Source: Bin80 sp964291275 (GTDB taxonomy: Bacteria; Bacteroidota; Rhodothermia; Rhodothermales; Bin80). From it: a stretch of 64,000 bases of DNA. The translations under genes were made by a program, and so were the position numbers. The notes beneath the pieces are model-generated. The model was not told the origin of the DNA. It searched no databases and worked only from the letters and a program-made list of their open reading frames with translations. The stretch covers positions 1,612,001 through 1,676,000 of the forward strand of contig OZ219799.1 in the NCBI GenBank assembly GCA_964291275.2, read 5' to 3'. Shown here piece after piece: positions 44,385 through 54,127 of this stretch (position 1 is the first letter of the stretch; every line of letters begins with the position of its first letter).

Positions 44385-45527
44385 ATGCAAAACAAAAAAG
44401 GTTATCTCACTGCTCTACTGTCCCTATTCTGTATCACACTCCTAGCTGCATGTTTTGACACAGGCCCTGCACAGGAAGAGGGCAAAACAGACTTGATTAC
44501 ACTGGAAGAAGTTCTTCGCTTGGGTGATGAGTCCGCCGGCGACACAATCCTTTTCGGATCGGTTTCTCAGATCGTGGTCAATGGACGCGGCGACATCATC
44601 GTAGCAGAGAGCAATCCCATGTTGGTCCACACGTTTGGGTCGGACAGTACCTACCTGGGCTCAGTAGGAGGGCAGGGGCAGGGACCGGGGGAGTATCAAT
44701 ATTTTTCGGGCCCAGTCATCGGGCCAGCGGATTCCGTGTATCTGTGGGAACTTCTGGCGAATCGGGTCCTTATCTATGATCCCGATGACTTCTCCTGGGT
44801 GCGCAGCATCGAAGTGGAGGATGACGGTGAGAAGCAAGTTAGTGTACTTATAGGGGCTATTGAAAATGGGTTGATCATGGCGATGAGCCTGCCTCCTGTC
44901 TTGGAATCCGAGGATGGTTCAATGATGATAAATGACGATGATCATTACGAATTGATAAAAGTCAACCCGAACGGAAACTACGAGACGGACCTTTTTGGCA
45001 CTGTGGCTGCAGGAGAGATGATTTTTAACATTCAAGAAAGTGGTTTCAACTTTGTCTCTGTTCCATTTGCCAGAGCACCAGCCTGGGCAGTTGGGCCCGA
45101 TGATATGCTCTACTACGGCTGGAGCGACGCAATCGAAATAACGGTCGTATCCGCTGACGGATCAACTCGCGAAGTAATCAGCTATGAGCATGATCCGGTG
45201 CCCATTACAGACGCAGAAATAGCTGAAGAGCAGCCGGAGAATGAATTCTTCCGGGAAATATGGGCTGCCCATGAGCATCATGAGACGAAGCCGGCGTTTC
45301 AAACCTTTGTGGTGGATGAGATGGGCCGCGTGTGGATAAAGCTCAGTACTCGAGAAGATGCGGTTCAGGCGGAATGGTTGATTCTGAACAGGGAATCTCA
45401 AGCAGTCGGTAGTATTACACTGCCGGTTGCCGTGAAACTTGAGACGATTCGAGACGGCTACGCCTATGGCAGGTACCAAGGGAGCGACGGAGCTCCAATG
45501 GTTGTGGTATACGAGATCCAAGAGTGA
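44385..45527 (+). CDS. Six-bladed beta-propeller lipoprotein (C)
   Basis: About 380 residues from ATG 44385 (an upstream ATG at 44358 is also in frame). The signal peptide ends in a lipobox, LLAAC. Blades include GRGDIIVAESNPMLVHTFG followed by the GQGQGPGEYQYF signature, DSVYLWELLANRVLIYDPD, and MGRVWIKLSTREDAVQAEW. It belongs to the same family as propeller A (13722). Function unknown; it stands alone between a broken protease and a TnpB remnant. Confidence 0.8.
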   Translation: MQNKKGYLTALLSLFCITLLAACFDTGPAQEEGKTDLITLEEVLRLGDESAGDTILFGSVSQIVVNGRGDIIVAESNPMLVHTFGSDSTYLGSVGGQGQGPGEYQYFSGPVIGPADSVYLWELLANRVLIYDPDDFSWVRSIEVEDDGEKQVSVLIGAIENGLIMAMSLPPVLESEDGSMMINDDDHYELIKVNPNGNYETDLFGTVAAGEMIFNIQESGFNFVSVPFARAPAWAVGPDDMLYYGWSDAIEITVVSADGSTREVISYEHDPVPITDAEIAEEQPENEFFREIWAAHEHHETKPAFQTFVVDEMGRVWIKLSTREDAVQAEWLILNRESQAVGSITLPVAVKLETIRDGYAYGRYQGSDGAPMVVVYEIQE

Positions 45528-45907
45528 TCTGCAGTTCCCATCGCGATGAAAGCGTCACTTCTCAGGAGGCTATCTGCATACATAACGGCTCCTTCATACA
45601 GTTCTGCCCCCGTTTCGTATGTGATCTCTGCTACTCGGTAGTACTCCTTATAGGACGACGAGAAGGTTCTGTGGACGAAAACCCGCAGCTTAGTCCCCGT
45701 CAATGCTCAAGCGCCTCAAGCATACTATCGGCGAAGAAAATTAACACAAGGCTGCCTCTGAGGATCACCAGCAGCTGTTTTCAGGCTATCCAATCCGACC
45801 CAAGGGTACGAGATCAAAACTCCTGGAACGAACGTCAGGGCGAAATCTGGGCTCATCCGTGACGTTTTTCAAGCGCTTGGGGCAGTTGGATGAATGCAGG
45901 ATTATAA
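45528..45907. other. Intergenic stretch before the TnpB remnant
   Basis: About 380 bp after propeller C. Possibly holds more decayed TnpB sequence near its end; otherwise nothing recognised. Confidence 0.35.
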
Positions 45908-46114
45908 GTGTCGGTAGACGATCAAGGTTCCGGTAGCATATACGAGTTAGAAGGTCGTGTTTGTGAACGTACCGAAGCAGACAATCGGACGACAGAAAAC
46001 AAATTCAAGTGGGTGGCCTGTGTTCATCTGGACCTGAATACGGCCGCAAATATACTGGCTTCCAGGATTGGAGCAACTGCACGACGTGAGGCGTTGGCGT
46101 TAGTCACTCGTTGA
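45908..46114 (+). pseudogene. TnpB-like C-terminal remnant
   Basis: Reads RTEADNRTTENKFKWVACVH, then LDLNTAANILASRIGATARR, the zinc-finger and RuvC-III end of IS200/IS605 TnpB proteins (normally HADLNAAxNI). The zinc ligands are decayed (CERT and CVH for CxxC and CGH). Upstream about 60 bp more can be matched only by changing frame (LGQLDE and so on). No TnpA or element ends are seen. Confidence 0.65.
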
Positions 46115-46215
46115 TCCGTGCAATAACACACGAGTTCTCGCATAATGTGGGTGCCAGGTATATCATTCGCTTTCTTAACTTGTGTATCATTCTACGTCAG
46201 TTACTCGGGAAGGCT

Positions 46216-47940
46216 ATGAATCGTAAATCTGTTTATGTGACCCGCTCTCAGGAGGTGCAGGACGCGATTGTAGTCGGATCCGGTATCAGTGGAGGATTTG
46301 CTGCAAAAGAGCTTACCGAGGGCGGACTCAATGTTCTCCTGTTGGAGCGCGGGCACGATCTGAAGCACGGATCAGGATATATTACTGAACACTTGGATAG
46401 CTGGGAATTCCCCGCTCGTAACAGCAAAGGTTCGCGCACACATCGTGAGCGGTACGCCATCCAATCACGCACGTATGCATTCGGTGAGCATACCGAACAT
46501 TTTTTTATAGACGACAGCGAAAATCCTTATGTGGAAGCTGATCCATTTACCTGGATCAGGGCGGATGTAGTTGGAGGGCGGTCACTGCTGTGGGCCCGCC
46601 AGTGTTACCGCTGGAGTGCAATGGATTTTGAGGCAAATGCACGAGACAGTACGGGTATCGACTGGCCCATTCGATATGAGGATATTGCTCCGTGGTATGA
46701 TCATGTAGAGCGGTTCGCAGGGATCACAGGTCAACCAGAAGGTCTTGCACAATGTCCTGATGGGGTTTTCCTGCCACCTATGGCACTCAACTGGGGGGAG
46801 CAACATGTACGCGAGGCAATAGCTACGCACTTTGATGATAGGCTACTGACGATAGGGCGTGCAGCAATCCTCACTCAACCGCACAATGGGCGGGCTGCCT
46901 GCCATTATTGTGAATCATGCTACAGGGGATGCTCGGCTGGAGCGTACTTTAGTAGCCATAGTGCAACACTGCCAGCTGCTTTTGCAACGGGCAGATTAAC
47001 ATTGCAACCGGAAAGTATTGTGCACAGTGTGATCTATGACGAAGCACAGGGCAAGGCAACCGGTGTTCGATATATAGATCGCACTACGGGAGTTATGCAT
47101 GAGGCTTATGCCCGTGTCATCTTTCTTTGTGCTTCTGCACTGGGTACTACGCAGATCATGCTGAATTCCAAATCCTCACGGTTTCCCGAAGGTCTCGCCA
47201 ATGACAGCGGGGTGTTGGGGCACTACTTAATGGATCATCACATGGAGGTTGGTGCCAGAGGAGAGTTACCGGGAGGCGAGGACAGGTACTTTCAAGGCAT
47301 TCGCCCCAACGGCATTTATATACCTCGTTTCAGGAACCTGCCCGGAGCAACGCAGCGCAGTGATTACCTTCGCGGTTTCGGATACCAGGGAGAGGCAACA
47401 CGGAGTTCATGGGACCGTCCGGTCTCGGGATTTGGATCTTCACTCAAGTCAACCTTAAGACGACCGGGCCCCTGGGTGATGGGGCTGGAAGGATTCGGAG
47501 AAGCATTGCCGAGATACGACAACCATGTTACCTTGGATGAGTCAGCCAAAGATGCGTGGGGAATCCCCCTTCTTCGTATTCATTGCAAATGGAGCGAGAA
47601 TGAGATCACTATGCGCGAAGACATGAAACAGTCGGCAGCAGAAATGCTGGACGCTGCGGGGGCAACGAACATAGAGACGTATGATAACTATACGGGGGAT
47701 GGTCTGGGGGCTGAACCCGGTCTGGCAATCCACGAAATGGGAACTGCCCGGATGGGCCGGGATCCAAAGACTAGTGTATTGAATGCACATAACCAGTGTC
47801 ATTCAATCCCGAATGTATTCGTCACCGACGGAGCATGTATGACATCTTCTGCATGTCAGAATCCGTCAATCACATACATGGCCCTGACTGCAAGAGCAGC
47901 AAGTTATGCAATTGAGGAACTAAAGCGAATGAATCTTTAA
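46216..47940 (+). CDS. GMC-family oxidoreductase
   Basis: About 574 residues from ATG 46216, the start just before the FAD fold; the frame is open upstream. It oxidises sugar or alcohol hydroxyls with FAD. The Rossmann motif is DAIVVGSGISGGFAAKEL with LLLERG, followed by VGGRSLLWARQCYRWS. A Cys-rich insert CHYCESCYRGCSAGAYFSS is seen in bacterial sugar dehydrogenases of this branch. The C-terminus has AIHEMGTARMG with the catalytic His and TSSACQNPSITYMAL with the Asn. The next gene encodes its likely small partner, overlapping by one base. Confidence 0.92.
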   Translation: MNRKSVYVTRSQEVQDAIVVGSGISGGFAAKELTEGGLNVLLLERGHDLKHGSGYITEHLDSWEFPARNSKGSRTHRERYAIQSRTYAFGEHTEHFFIDDSENPYVEADPFTWIRADVVGGRSLLWARQCYRWSAMDFEANARDSTGIDWPIRYEDIAPWYDHVERFAGITGQPEGLAQCPDGVFLPPMALNWGEQHVREAIATHFDDRLLTIGRAAILTQPHNGRAACHYCESCYRGCSAGAYFSSHSATLPAAFATGRLTLQPESIVHSVIYDEAQGKATGVRYIDRTTGVMHEAYARVIFLCASALGTTQIMLNSKSSRFPEGLANDSGVLGHYLMDHHMEVGARGELPGGEDRYFQGIRPNGIYIPRFRNLPGATQRSDYLRGFGYQGEATRSSWDRPVSGFGSSLKSTLRRPGPWVMGLEGFGEALPRYDNHVTLDESAKDAWGIPLLRIHCKWSENEITMREDMKQSAAEMLDAAGATNIETYDNYTGDGLGAEPGLAIHEMGTARMGRDPKTSVLNAHNQCHSIPNVFVTDGACMTSSACQNPSITYMALTARAASYAIEELKRMNL

Positions 47941-48512
47941 TGGATCGAAGGACTGCCTTACAACGCATTGGTATATTGATGGGAGGGACGCTTTCAGCGT
48001 CCACGATCGCAGGAGTTTTAGGAGGGTGCACCGGTGGGACGGGGGAGGAGCCTTTCGAGGCTCGCACCTTGACACAGGGACGGAGTGAGCTCGTTGCGAC
48101 GCTCTCTGAACTGATTATCCCCGAAACGGACACACCAGGTGCCCGTGCAGCCAGTGTGCATGAGTTTATCGACAATATGCTTACCGACTGGTATGATGAG
48201 TCCGAAGTAGAGCAGTTCCTGGCGGGACTGGTAGATGTAGAACGACGTGCTCAGGACAGTGGAGTACAGTCGTTTACAGATTTGGACAATGATATACAGG
48301 TTGAAATTCTAACACAAATGGAGGTGGAAGCAGAGGCATGGAGCGAAGATGGAGCAACGGGAACACCGCCGTTCTTCCGGACCATAAAATCGCTGACGCT
48401 CTTTGGCTATTATACCTCTGAAATCGGGGCCACGCAGGAATTGCGTGTGAATCCTATGGGAATCTACAGAGCCGATATTTCGTTTGATGAAATCGGCCGT
48501 GCATGGGCCTGA
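47940..48512 (+). CDS. Gluconate 2-dehydrogenase subunit 3-like protein
   Basis: 190 residues with a Tat signal (DRRTALQRIGILMGG, then a Cys-containing GGCTGG). The mature part LSELIIPETDTPGARAASV with FIDNMLTDWY is the Gluconate_2-dh3 family signature. These small subunits escort and couple GMC flavoproteins across the membrane. Start and stop overlap with the GMC gene argues for a complex, probably oxidising a sugar or cyclitol in the periplasm. It lies 43 bp before the next gene of the same locus. Confidence 0.9.
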   Translation: MDRRTALQRIGILMGGTLSASTIAGVLGGCTGGTGEEPFEARTLTQGRSELVATLSELIIPETDTPGARAASVHEFIDNMLTDWYDESEVEQFLAGLVDVERRAQDSGVQSFTDLDNDIQVEILTQMEVEAEAWSEDGATGTPPFFRTIKSLTLFGYYTSEIGATQELRVNPMGIYRADISFDEIGRAWA

Positions 48513-48555
48513 ATGAGTATATTCTCTTTCTAATCATCCAATTGAAAAATCTTCA

Positions 48556-49425
48556 ATGAATAGACGGGTATTTCTTAAATCTTCTTTCGCTGTTCCGGCA
48601 GCGGTTGGTGTATTCGCTGGCTGCGCGTCGGAGACTGAGCCCGAGCCCGAGGCAGAGGTATCTGAAAAAGCTGCAACTCGCTCGCTCGAACGGATTGGGG
48701 TACAGTTGTACACGGTCAGAAATCTTCTGGAAAGTGACTACGAGGGAACGATCCAGGCAGTAGCTGATGCAGGTTATGACGAGGTGGAAACCGTATGGGA
48801 TTCTGAACGAAACCCAGATGATATTCGTGCACTTCTGGATAAGGTAGGGCTTGTTGCTCCGTCAACACATGTGCCGATTGAGGCACTTAAGACTAATCTG
48901 ACCGGCGTAATAGACGCTGCGCAGCGATTAGGACACTCCTATATAGTTTGCCCTTGGCTTGAAGAGGATCAACGTACGATGGCACACTACCGGAACCATG
49001 TAGTCTTCTTCAATGAGGTAGGCACGGCATGTAACGAGGCGGGTATACAATTTGCCTATCATAATCATGAATTCGAGTTCGAGCCCACCGAAGACGGCGT
49101 GATTCCTTTTGACTTTATGCTTGACGCAATGGACCCGGATCTGGTCAAGATGGAACTTGACCTGTACTGGGTCGCTTATGCAAACCGCAGTGCTAACGAG
49201 TACTTCCAGCGTGATCCTGGGCGGTATCCATTATGCCATATCAAGGATATGGGTCCCGACCGCGGTATGGTGCCAGTTGGTGAAGGGCTAATTGATTTTG
49301 CTGCGATTCTGGCGGAAAGTGAAACGGCTGGACTGAAGCATTACCTTGTTGAGCACGATCATCCAGAAGATGCTCTGGCCAGCATTCGGACAGGTATTAC
49401 GCACTTAAGATCATTGACATTTTAG
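48556..49425 (+). CDS. Sugar phosphate isomerase/epimerase-like TIM barrel, exported
   Basis: 289 residues. A Tat-type, lipoprotein-like signal (MNRRVFLKSSFAVPAAVGVF, then AGCASE) precedes an AP-endonuclease-2/xylose-isomerase-like barrel. Typical strand motifs are RIGVQLYTVRNLL, GYDEVETVW, FAYHNHEFEFEP with metal-binding His/Glu, VKMELDLYWVAYAN and CHIKDMG, ending LVEHDHPEDAL. Such enzymes isomerise or epimerise keto-sugars, often the products of dehydrogenases such as the GMC pair upstream. It abuts the next start with no gap. Confidence 0.9.
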   Translation: MNRRVFLKSSFAVPAAVGVFAGCASETEPEPEAEVSEKAATRSLERIGVQLYTVRNLLESDYEGTIQAVADAGYDEVETVWDSERNPDDIRALLDKVGLVAPSTHVPIEALKTNLTGVIDAAQRLGHSYIVCPWLEEDQRTMAHYRNHVVFFNEVGTACNEAGIQFAYHNHEFEFEPTEDGVIPFDFMLDAMDPDLVKMELDLYWVAYANRSANEYFQRDPGRYPLCHIKDMGPDRGMVPVGEGLIDFAAILAESETAGLKHYLVEHDHPEDALASIRTGITHLRSLTF

Positions 49426-50589
49426 ATGGGTTTGGGTAGAAAGCTTCGATATGGCATGGTCGGTGGAGGCCCTGGTGCCTTCATTGGTAATGTACATCGC
49501 ATGGCCGCCGCACTTGACGGGACAATGGAGTTGGTTGCGGGTGCATTCTCTGCTGATGCGGCACGCTCCAAGGCGCAGGGAGAAGAGTTAGGACTCGATG
49601 CAGATCGTTCATACGCGTCTTTTTCAGTAATGGCGGAAGCTGAGGCTGCACGGGAAGACGGTATTGATTTTGTGTCGATTGTCACGCCGAACCACATGCA
49701 TTTTCCCGTAGCCAAGACGTTTCTGGAAGCGGGTTTTCATGTGGTATGCGACAAGCCGATGACCAATACACTGGAAGACGCGGAGGCTCTCTGTCACTTG
49801 GCGCGTAAGCACGATCGTGTGTTCGCGCTTACGCACAACTATACCGGATACCCCATAGTGAAGCAGGCGCGTGCAATGGTTCAGGAAGGCAAGATTGGGG
49901 CCGTGCGCAAGGTTGTTGTTGAATACCCCCAAGGATGGCTTGCCACTCCGCTTGAGCGTTCAGGACACAAACAGGCTGATTGGCGGACCGATCCCAAGCG
50001 TGCAGGCGCTGGTGCCTTGGGAGATATAGGATCCCATGCAGAAAATCTTGCCCGCTACATCACGGGACTGGAGCTGGAAGCTTTATGTGCTGACGTGACG
50101 ACCTTCGTTGAAGGGCGGATCATTGACGATGATGTTAATATGCTAGTACATTATCGGGGAGGGGCGCGAGGTGTACTGCATGCTTCTCAGGTATCAATTG
50201 GGGAGGAGAACAATCTGAACATTCGGGTACATGGTGAAACAGGGTCGCTTCAGTGGTTTCAGGAGCATCCCAACTGGTTGTATTACCGTGAGCTCAGTGG
50301 CCCCGAACAGGTATTTAAGCGCGGTAATGACTACCTATCGGCAGCAGCACAGCGCAGTACGCGTCTTCCCAGTGGTCATCCGGAAGCATTTTTGGAGGCA
50401 TTTGCCAATATTTACTTGAACGCCGGAAGAACGATTGCCGCCCGGATATCCGGTCAAACACCAGAATCTGAAGACCTGGATTTTCCGAGCGTGCAGGATG
50501 GCGCCAGAGGCGTGCATTTCATTCTCACGGCATTGGAGAGTGGAAGAGCGAGGGAGTGGGTTGATGCTGCGTATACGCCGCCTGTTTGA
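49426..50589 (+). CDS. Gfo/Idh/MocA-family oxidoreductase (1)
   Basis: 387 residues. The NAD(P)-binding fold starts LRYGMVGGGPGAFIGNVHRMA, followed by DFVSIVTPNHMHFPVAKTFL, the FHVVCDKPMTNTLEDAEALC motif with catalytic Lys, and GALGDIGSHAENLARY. The C-terminal barrel-like domain ends in PSVQDGARGVHFI. It has no export signal, unlike its neighbours, so it acts in the cytoplasm. It probably reduces or oxidises the keto-sugar handled by the adjacent isomerases. Confidence 0.92.
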   Translation: MGLGRKLRYGMVGGGPGAFIGNVHRMAAALDGTMELVAGAFSADAARSKAQGEELGLDADRSYASFSVMAEAEAAREDGIDFVSIVTPNHMHFPVAKTFLEAGFHVVCDKPMTNTLEDAEALCHLARKHDRVFALTHNYTGYPIVKQARAMVQEGKIGAVRKVVVEYPQGWLATPLERSGHKQADWRTDPKRAGAGALGDIGSHAENLARYITGLELEALCADVTTFVEGRIIDDDVNMLVHYRGGARGVLHASQVSIGEENNLNIRVHGETGSLQWFQEHPNWLYYRELSGPEQVFKRGNDYLSAAAQRSTRLPSGHPEAFLEAFANIYLNAGRTIAARISGQTPESEDLDFPSVQDGARGVHFILTALESGRAREWVDAAYTPPV

Positions 50590-50690
50590 GACTACATGTC
50601 CGTATTATCATTATAAAGTTTAGGTAGAGACCACGTTACTGGTTAGGGTACGCTGATCTGATAACGTTAGCCATTTTCCTACATTCATCT

Positions 50691-52091
50691 GGGACTTCAA
50701 TAAATATAGTGAATTAGTCCTGATCTTATCCAATTCTGGGCTAAGGTTTCAGACGATTTATCGCGTCATGCGTCATTCTACTCAAAGGTTTTATCTTTCA
50801 TTTTTTCGACAATCACGAATCGTAATGGGGGTGAAGATTAAAGGAATAAACAAGGTTTATGGCATTTCGTCACCTTGGTCAATTTCGGAGGTAACAGCGG
50901 ATCATGATGCCGAGGAGGCCCATATCCATGTGATCTGTACGGATGAATCCAAGCTTCGGTGTCCAAAATGTGATCAAGCGAGTCCGGTGTATGATCGTCG
51001 GACTCGGAGTTGGCGTCATCTGGATACCGGAAAATATCGTACAATCGTAACGACGCAGTTACCTCGTGTAAAGTGTGCAGAACACGGAGTGGTGACGATT
51101 TCGCCCCCTTGGGCGGATCGGAGTGTACGCATGACCTATGAATTTGAGGCGCTGGTCATTGATCTGCTTCGGGAGTCAACGATCTCGTCAGTGTGTCGGC
51201 TCCTGCAGATGAGTTGGCCTGCGGTTGCAGGGATTATGGACCGCGCAGTGGAACGGGGGCTTGATCGCAGAAAGGCGCAACCGGTTGCCCATGTGTGTGT
51301 GGATGAGACCTCGTATAAAAAAGGCCATAAGTATATCACCGTGGTCTCAGATTCTCAAACGGGTACGGTGCTGTTTGTCAAGGAAAAGCGCACCCATGCG
51401 AGTCTGGATGCTTATTATGAAGGCTGTTCTACTGAGCAACTGGAAGCGATTGAAAGTGTGAGCATGGATATGTGGCCTGCCTATATCAAGTCCACGAAAA
51501 AACATGTTCCAGATGCGGCATCCAAGATTGCATTTGATCGTTTTCATGTGGCGAAAAAGATTGGAGGGGCGGTAGATAAAGTCCGTCGGCAGGAGAACCG
51601 AGAATTGCGGAAAGCGGGCATTGATGATCTCACCGGGACCAAGTATGACTGGCTGACCAACAAACAGAATATGTCGGTCCGCCAAAAGAAGCGATTCAAG
51701 GCGTTAAAGGATAGTTCGTTGAAAACGGCCCGTGCCTGGGCCATCAAAGAATTGTCCCAGAAATTGTGGCACTATAAGAGCCGAACCTGGGCACGCAAAG
51801 CTTGGGAAAAATGGTTGTCCTGGGCCTCACGTTGCCGGCTTGAAGACATGGTTAAAGTTGCCAAGACGGTCAGAAAACACCTTTGGGGAATTCTCAATGC
51901 GATCATTCTCAAAGCCAGCAATGGGCCAGCAGAAAGCATCAACAGTCGAATCAAAACGATCAAAGTCCGTTGCCGCGGATTTCGAAATACCAAGCGGTTA
52001 GCAAATGCAATTTACTTCTATCTCGGTGGACTGGATCTATATCCAGATGCTGTCTCAAAAACAAGGGTTTCACTAAATTAGTTGAAGCCCC
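50691..52091 (+). mobile_element. ISL3-type element B, copy 1
   Basis: 1401 bp, with ends GGGACTTCAATAAATATAGT and GGGGCTTCAACTAATTTAGT (read inward from 52091). It is flanked by the exact 8-bp repeat ATTCATCT (50683-50690, 52092-52099). It lies between two genes of the sugar locus without breaking either. A second copy begins at 63411 and is identical as far as the window goes. Confidence 0.95.
50825..52081 (+). CDS. ISL3-family transposase B, copy 1
   Basis: 418 residues from ATG 50825 (MGVKIKGINKVYGISSPWSI); the frame is open to 50768. Zinc-finger cysteines are in LRCPKCDQASPVYD and RVKCAEHGVVTISPPWA. DDE motifs: HVCVDETSYKKGHKY, ESVSMDMWPAYIK and ASNGPAESINSRIKTIK. It belongs to the same family as the 427-residue ISL3 transposases in this window but is a distinct lineage. 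Intact. Confidence 0.94.
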   Translation: MGVKIKGINKVYGISSPWSISEVTADHDAEEAHIHVICTDESKLRCPKCDQASPVYDRRTRSWRHLDTGKYRTIVTTQLPRVKCAEHGVVTISPPWADRSVRMTYEFEALVIDLLRESTISSVCRLLQMSWPAVAGIMDRAVERGLDRRKAQPVAHVCVDETSYKKGHKYITVVSDSQTGTVLFVKEKRTHASLDAYYEGCSTEQLEAIESVSMDMWPAYIKSTKKHVPDAASKIAFDRFHVAKKIGGAVDKVRRQENRELRKAGIDDLTGTKYDWLTNKQNMSVRQKKRFKALKDSSLKTARAWAIKELSQKLWHYKSRTWARKAWEKWLSWASRCRLEDMVKVAKTVRKHLWGILNAIILKASNGPAESINSRIKTIKVRCRGFRNTKRLANAIYFYLGGLDLYPDAVSKTRVSLN

Positions 52092-52115
52092 ATTCATCTA
52101 ATTCAAACGATACAT

Positions 52116-53114
52116 ATGGCACGACCTGTAACCCTGTTTACCGGCCAATGGGCCGACTTAACACTCGAAACACTCGCGGAAAAGGCAGCTTCGTGGGGCT
52201 ATGATGGTTTGGAATTAGCCTGTTGGGGCGATCATTTTGATGTACAAAGGGCACTAACCGAACCTGATTACTGTCAGGGACGGCATGACCTTCTGGCCCG
52301 GCACGGCCTGAAAGTGTATGCAATAAGCAATCATTTGGTAGGTCAGGCAATCTGCGATAATATTGATCAGCGGCACAAGGCCATTATCCCTGCACATGTA
52401 TGGGGTGATGGTGATGCGTCCGGCGTTAAGGAGCGGGCGGCAGCAGAAATGAAGGACACCGCTAGAGCTGCCGCAAAACTGGGAGTCAAGGTAGTAAATG
52501 GTTTTACCGGCAGCAGTATTTGGCCACTGCTGTATTCTTTTCCGCCCAATGACCCGGGGATGATAGAAGCTGGATTCCAGGACTTTGCAGATCGCTGGAA
52601 TCCGATATTGGATGTGTTCGATGAAGTTGGTGTTCGGTTTGGGCTAGAAGTGCATCCAACGGAGATCGCCTTTGACATTGCGAGCAGTGCGCGCGCCCTG
52701 GAGGCTATAGGCCACAGAAAAGCTTTTGGGTTCAACTATGATCCAAGTCACCTTGGTTACCAAGGCGTAGACTATGTAGCCTTCATAGACCGCTTTGCAG
52801 ATCGGATTTATCATACACACATGAAGGATGTGTGGTGGTCAGATAAGCTAACTGAGGCTGGTGTATTCGGTGGTCATACGGAGTTTGGTACTCCGGGAAG
52901 GTTCTGGGATTTTCGGTCAATAGGTCGTGGATGTATCAACTTTGAAGAAATCATTCGTGCCTTGAACAGGGCCAATTACAGCGGCCCACTCTCTATCGAG
53001 TGGGAGGATATTGGTATGGATCGGGAGGCAGGGGCTTCGGAGGCCTGCGCCTTTGTTAAGAAAGTAGACTTCAAGCCGTCCGTCGCGGCATTTGATGCAG
53101 CGTTTGCGAATTAG
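52116..53114 (+). CDS. Sugar phosphate isomerase/epimerase-like TIM barrel, cytoplasmic
   Basis: 332 residues without a signal. Barrel motifs: GYDGLELACWGDHFDV, LKVYAISNHLVGQ, FGLEVHPTEIAFD with metal Glu/His, FGFNYDPSHLGYQGVDYV and HTHMKDVWW, ending PLSIEWED. This branch is found with Gfo/Idh/MocA enzymes in inositol-like or 3-keto-sugar catabolism. Before the ISL3 insertion it followed the Gfo/Idh gene by about 0.1 kb. Confidence 0.9.
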   Translation: MARPVTLFTGQWADLTLETLAEKAASWGYDGLELACWGDHFDVQRALTEPDYCQGRHDLLARHGLKVYAISNHLVGQAICDNIDQRHKAIIPAHVWGDGDASGVKERAAAEMKDTARAAAKLGVKVVNGFTGSSIWPLLYSFPPNDPGMIEAGFQDFADRWNPILDVFDEVGVRFGLEVHPTEIAFDIASSARALEAIGHRKAFGFNYDPSHLGYQGVDYVAFIDRFADRIYHTHMKDVWWSDKLTEAGVFGGHTEFGTPGRFWDFRSIGRGCINFEEIIRALNRANYSGPLSIEWEDIGMDREAGASEACAFVKKVDFKPSVAAFDAAFAN

Positions 53115-54075
53115 TGTAGTTAGCATTCTGTTGCTGAGCGCATGCTCCAAGTTTGGGGTGGCTCAGTCAGTCCTGGAAATGGTCACAGATACCATTCCCG
53201 GGACAGATGTGCACTTTTCAATGGTTCGTGTGCCTGGTGGGACCTTCATGATTGGTACCCCCGAAGGCGAAGAAGGACGGGACGATGATGAGGGTCCACA
53301 GCGCGAGGTTACGGTTTCATCATTCTACATTGGTGTTTACGAAGTAACCTACGACGAATTTGTTCTGTTTTCGAGTCGTGATCGCGACAGTCCAGCGAGC
53401 GCTCCGGGGACTGACTTTGACCCAGATCTGGTGGCTCGTCCGAGTCCACCCTATGAAGACCCGGCCCACGGTATGGGGACCAATGGGTATCCAGCCGTCG
53501 GTATGACCCAGTGGAGTGCTCTTCAGTATGCGCGGTGGCTTTCGGAAAAAACGGGGGAATTTTATAGGTTACCTACGGAGGCTGAATGGGAGTATGCATG
53601 TCGTGCAGGCACCTTATCTGGATTCAGTTTCGGAGAATCGTCGGACTCGTTGGATACCTATGCATGGCACTATGGTAATAGCGATGAGACCTACCAGCGA
53701 GTAGGTCTAAAGATGGCAAACCAGTGGGGAATCTTCGATATGCATGGCAATATAGCAGAATGGACGCTGGATGAATACAGCACAACATTCTATGAAGGGT
53801 TGGCAGATTCACTTGCAAATGATCCCTGGCAACTGCCAACCCGGTTACATCCTCGCACGGTGCGAGGTGGGGCGTACGACGACAATCCAGATGCACTTCG
53901 CTGTGGTGCCCGCCTTCGTTCAGATCTGGATTGGAAGCGGCGTGATCCCCAAATTCCTCGATCTATGTGGTGGAACACGGACTCTCCCTTTGTTGGATTT
54001 AGAATTGTTCGCCCGTTTGTCCAGCCTACTGCGGACGAGCAAATGGAATTCTGGATGAGAGCATTAGGAGGGTAA
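53095..54075 (+). CDS. SUMF1/FGE-fold exported protein
   Basis: About 326 residues from ATG 53095, overlapping the previous gene by 20 bp. The signal peptide is VVSILLLSACSKFGVAQ. The formylglycine-generating-enzyme fold shows MVRVPGGTFMIGTPEGEEGR, YIGVYEVTYDEFVLF, RLPTEAEWEYACRAG, WGIFDMHGNIAEWT and RTVRGGAYDD. The paired active-site cysteines of true FGEs are not both present (only RCGAR), and no sulfatase is nearby. It is more likely a binding or lectin-like relative than a sulfatase activator. Confidence 0.88.
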   Translation: MQRLRISVVSILLLSACSKFGVAQSVLEMVTDTIPGTDVHFSMVRVPGGTFMIGTPEGEEGRDDDEGPQREVTVSSFYIGVYEVTYDEFVLFSSRDRDSPASAPGTDFDPDLVARPSPPYEDPAHGMGTNGYPAVGMTQWSALQYARWLSEKTGEFYRLPTEAEWEYACRAGTLSGFSFGESSDSLDTYAWHYGNSDETYQRVGLKMANQWGIFDMHGNIAEWTLDEYSTTFYEGLADSLANDPWQLPTRLHPRTVRGGAYDDNPDALRCGARLRSDLDWKRRDPQIPRSMWWNTDSPFVGFRIVRPFVQPTADEQMEFWMRALGG

Positions 54076-54127
54076 CAGTGCCATACATTTAGTAAATTCA
54101 ATACGTACTAACCAAACTCCAAGCAAA

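Noticed and set aside
53095..54075. True formylglycine-generating enzyme
   Set aside because: The second active-site cysteine is absent and there is no sulfatase nearby; kept as SUMF1-fold protein only.
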